Shown here: in pieces, positions 61,733-64,000 of the stretch
How positions within the stretch are numbered: the first letter of the stretch is position 1
Layout of the letters: every line of letters starts with the position of its first letter
From: Epidermidibacterium keratini
GTDB lineage: Bacteria; Actinomycetota; Actinomycetes; Mycobacteriales; Antricoccaceae
Length of the DNA: 64,000 nucleotides
Direction of reading: 5' to 3'
Assembly (NCBI RefSeq): GCF_009834025.1
Contig: NZ_CP047156.1
Span: forward strand, 3,060,067-3,124,066
The notes under the pieces: generated by a model
Told to the model about the DNA's origin: nothing
The model's database searches: none
Seen by the model: the letters and a program-made list of their open reading frames with translations, nothing else
Made by a program: the position numbers and the translations under genes

Positions 61733-63408
61733 TGGGCTCACGGCTGCGGCGGCTGCTGCCCGATAGCGTGCTCGCTCTCGACGTCGCGCGACGGGGACTG
61801 GCCGAGGACCCGCTGCACTTCATCGTGCAGGTAGTACGCCGGCTGCTGCCGATACGTCCGCCGCGCTCACACCGGTCGTCGGTATGGGCGGCGTACCAGT
61901 GGTACCTGGCGGATCGGCCGGCGGACGCGGAGCGCACGCTGCGCGGCCTCGAGCCCAACGACCGACCGCTGGCCCGACGGCTGGCGATCCAGCTCGGCGC
62001 CAGTCGGGCCACCAGCGGCGACACGCCTCGGCTGCGTGCGCTGTCGCTCTACCAGGCAGGGCATTACTCCGCGGCCGCGCACGCCTCGCCCCAGCGCTCG
62101 CGTCAGCGTGACCGGATCACTTCAGAGCTGGCGGTCATGTTGCCGGAGCCGGCGCAGACGAGGAGCACGAGCGGCACGAGCGGTGACCCGACGTCCGTGC
62201 TGATGGTGCTCACGAACTCGCTGCCCTATACACAGTCCGGCTACACGCTGCGCAGTCAGGCGATCCTCAAGGAACTGCGACAGAGTGGCGTCAAGGTGGC
62301 GGCGGCGACTCGTCTGGGATATCCGGTCACCATCGGCCACCTTGGCGCCCCGGCCGTAGCGACCGTGGACGGGGTCGACTACTACCGCTTGCCCGCCTGG
62401 CGGCTGCCCGCGCGGCTCGACGAGCGCCTGCAGATGCAGGTTGAGGTGCTGCACCGGCTGGTTGCCCGCCTCGAGCCAGGGATGCTGCATTGCACGACCG
62501 ACTACACAAATGCCGTCGTGACCCGCGCGGTCAGCCGACGCACGGGTCTTCCATGGGTCTACGAGATGCGTGGGCAGCTCGAGCTGAGCTGGGTTGCGCG
62601 CTTGCCGCGGGCACTGCAGGTCGAGGGCGCCGACAGCGAGAGGGTCCGGTTGCTTCGTGAGAAAGAGGTCGAGCTCGCGCATGACGCGCACGCGGTGATC
62701 GTGCTGTCGACTGTCCAAGCCGACGACCTGGTCGCGCGCGGCGTGCCAGCCAGCAGGATCTCGGTGATCCCCAATGCCGTCGACCAGCGGCTGCTCGAGC
62801 GCACCATGACACCGCAGGCGGCTCGGCGCGCGCTCGGACTGCCCACCGAAGGCATCTGGGTCGGCTCGGTATCGTCGCTGGTCGACTATGAAGGATTCGA
62901 CGTACTTCTCGACGCGGTCGCCACGGCACGTGCCACTGGCGCCGACCTGCGCTGCTGCATCACCGGCGACGGAGTGTCTCGGCCGGCGCTCGTGGAACGT
63001 GCCCGAGAGTTGGGTATCGAGCGGTTCGTGAGTTTTCCAGGCAAGCAACCCGCCGCGCACTCGGCGACCTGGGTGCAGGCGCTCGATATCGTCGCTGTCC
63101 CGCGGCGCGACACCGCGGTGACCCGGGTGGTCACTCCGCTGAAGCCGATCGAGGCGATGGCCCTGAATCGGCCGATGGTCCTCAGTGACCTGCCAGCGCT
63201 CTCCGAGCTAGTCGCGTCCGCGGGATCGGGCATCCTTGTCGCGCCGGGTGACGCCGACAGCCTGGCACTAGCGCTGGGTCGGCTCGTCGCCGACCGGCAG
63301 CTACGAATGCGCTTGGCCGATCAGGGGCGCGAGTTTGCCGCGACGCGCACCTGGCCGAACGCCGCGCTGGCATGTCGGAACATCTACGAAGCGGTGTGCC
63401 ATGTCTAG
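61729..63408 (+). CDS. Glycosyltransferase with N-terminal extension, GT4-like
   Basis: Protein of 559 residues. The first 150 residues are Arg/Ala-rich and helical, unlike usual GT4 enzymes. The GT-B part begins LMVLTNSLPYTQSGYTLRSQ at about residue 161, with VYEMRGQLELSWV near residue 280, and the second domain shows VGSVSSLVDYEGFDVLLDAV and ITGDGVSRPAL. VTPLKPIEAMALNRPMVLSD (about residues 460-479) binds the nucleotide sugar. GTG at 61729 or ATG at 61732. Overlaps the permease gene by eight bases. Confidence 0.88.
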   Translation: MMGSRLRRLLPDSVLALDVARRGLAEDPLHFIVQVVRRLLPIRPPRSHRSSVWAAYQWYLADRPADAERTLRGLEPNDRPLARRLAIQLGASRATSGDTPRLRALSLYQAGHYSAAAHASPQRSRQRDRITSELAVMLPEPAQTRSTSGTSGDPTSVLMVLTNSLPYTQSGYTLRSQAILKELRQSGVKVAAATRLGYPVTIGHLGAPAVATVDGVDYYRLPAWRLPARLDERLQMQVEVLHRLVARLEPGMLHCTTDYTNAVVTRAVSRRTGLPWVYEMRGQLELSWVARLPRALQVEGADSERVRLLREKEVELAHDAHAVIVLSTVQADDLVARGVPASRISVIPNAVDQRLLERTMTPQAARRALGLPTEGIWVGSVSSLVDYEGFDVLLDAVATARATGADLRCCITGDGVSRPALVERARELGIERFVSFPGKQPAAHSATWVQALDIVAVPRRDTAVTRVVTPLKPIEAMALNRPMVLSDLPALSELVASAGSGILVAPGDADSLALALGRLVADRQLRMRLADQGREFAATRTWPNAALACRNIYEAVCHV

Positions 63409-64000
63409 GCCAGCAGCCTCAGATGCGCAGCCGACGAACGATCGCCAGGGGCGCAGGCGGCATGCCTCCCGGCTTCAGGCAGTCAGCGTGCGGCCACCGC
63501 TGCACACCTACATCGCTCAGCTGTGGGAGCGTCGGCACTTCATCAAGATGCAGGCGTGGGCTAACGCGATGAGCCAGCACCGCGGGACGTTTCTCGGGAA
63601 TCTGTGGCTGATCGCGGCGCCGCTGCTCGACGGGCTGATGTACTACGCGATCTTCGGGATCATCTTCGCCGGCAACCGCGACGTCCCCAACTTCTTCGGC
63701 TTCCTCATCATCGGCATCTTCATTTTCACCTTCACCGCGCGCTCGGTGACATCGGCGACCAGATCCATTCCCAGCGACAAGGGACTGATCCGCGGATTCC
63801 GCTTCCCCCGAGCCGCGTTACCGCTGGCCGCCGTCTGGCGAGAGCTGATCGCCGTACTACCGGTGCTCTATGTGCTCATCATTCTGCTGCTCGTGGTGCC
63901 GCCGAAAGCCTCTCTCGGTTTCACCTGGCTGCTGCTGCCGTTCATCCTGTTGCTGCAGGTGATCTTCAACCTCGGGCTCGGTTTTATCGGCGCACGGATC
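63401..64000 (+). CDS. ABC-2 type polysaccharide export permease (cut by window edge)
   Basis: The 200 visible codons encode a cytoplasmic N terminus of about 70 residues, the MSQHRGTFLGNLWLIAAPLLDG motif region, then helices (LMYYAIFGIIFAG; FFGFLIIGIFIFTFTA; LIAVLPVLYVLIILLLVV; WLLLPFILLLQVIFNLGLGF). This matches the Wzm/TagG permease family for O-antigen, teichoic acid or galactan export. ATG at 63401 overlaps the upstream glycosyltransferase; the frame is open at base 64000. An ATPase (Wzt-like) gene is expected next. Confidence 0.88.
   Translation, partial: MSRPAASDAQPTNDRQGRRRHASRLQAVSVRPPLHTYIAQLWERRHFIKMQAWANAMSQHRGTFLGNLWLIAAPLLDGLMYYAIFGIIFAGNRDVPNFFGFLIIGIFIFTFTARSVTSATRSIPSDKGLIRGFRFPRAALPLAAVWRELIAVLPVLYVLIILLLVVPPKASLGFTWLLLPFILLLQVIFNLGLGFIGARI

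Overview
The window looks like chromosomal core DNA of a high-GC actinobacterium. Codon third positions are rich in G and C, GTG starts are frequent, and many genes overlap by ATGA or GTGA. The gene order also fits, as far as I recall it: alr–tsaE–tsaB–rimI–tsaD, groES, DUF5319–guaB–guaB3–guaA, chorismate mutase/pcrA, B12-binding protein–sucC–sucD, perM-like–purN–purH and folD–DUF3017 are blocks shared with Mycobacterium and Streptomyces. Monomeric isocitrate dehydrogenase, an FprB-type ferredoxin reductase and an HrcA/CIRCE site before groES agree. The genus cannot be fixed from the sequence alone. Almost no mobile DNA is present and I saw no tRNA, rRNA, phage or CRISPR.

Layout. 1-2.8 kb: an MMPL exporter (cut by the window edge) and its TetR regulator, with twin operator palindromes. 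2.8-7.7 kb: alanine racemase, an alpha/beta hydrolase and the tRNA t6A genes tsaE, tsaB and tsaD with rimI, as one overlapping operon. 7.8-12.4 kb: a methyltransferase, then a diiron oxygenase of the AurF type, its probable reductase FprB and a TetR regulator. 12.5-17.7 kb: groES under CIRCE, small stress and membrane proteins, a TPR-like protein, inositol-phosphate synthase, a threonine/serine dehydratase and DUF5319. 17.9-23.2 kb: the guanine nucleotide block. 23.5-28.6 kb: chorismate mutase behind a Phe/Tyr attenuator, PcrA helicase, and a membrane protein with a histone-like tail. 28.6-38.2 kb: a B12-binding protein, succinyl-CoA synthetase, three envelope membrane proteins (one PerM-like), purN and purH. 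38.2-42.3 kb: paired tail-plus-membrane paralogues, folD, DUF3017 and a secreted protein. 42.3-54 kb: isocitrate dehydrogenase, an MFS transporter, galE, citrate synthase, a CBS-domain membrane protein, an aminotransferase and trpS. 54-64 kb: cell-wall genes (D,D-carboxypeptidase, LCP protein), an HxlR/RibD pair, a low-molecular-weight tyrosine phosphatase, then the start of a polysaccharide locus (wecB, two glycosyltransferases, an ABC export permease cut by the edge).

The genes themselves are mostly familiar; the more unusual material is between them. (1) Six intergenic palindromes share exactly the same geometry (24-base arm, 11-base loop, 24-base arm, 59 bases in all) and a related loop, spread from 7.7 to 52.9 kb. 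(2) Two arrays of a 21-base tandem repeat, 30 kb apart and in opposite orientation, end in the same 20-base variant unit; one of them encodes the last codons of a tetR gene. (3) A 24-codon leader peptide with five Phe/Tyr codons, an antiterminator and a terminator precedes chorismate mutase. (4) A second palindrome class of the ggttgagca...cgaaaccac type occurs at five places, once as a 142-base tandem repeat. No clearly new protein system was found.
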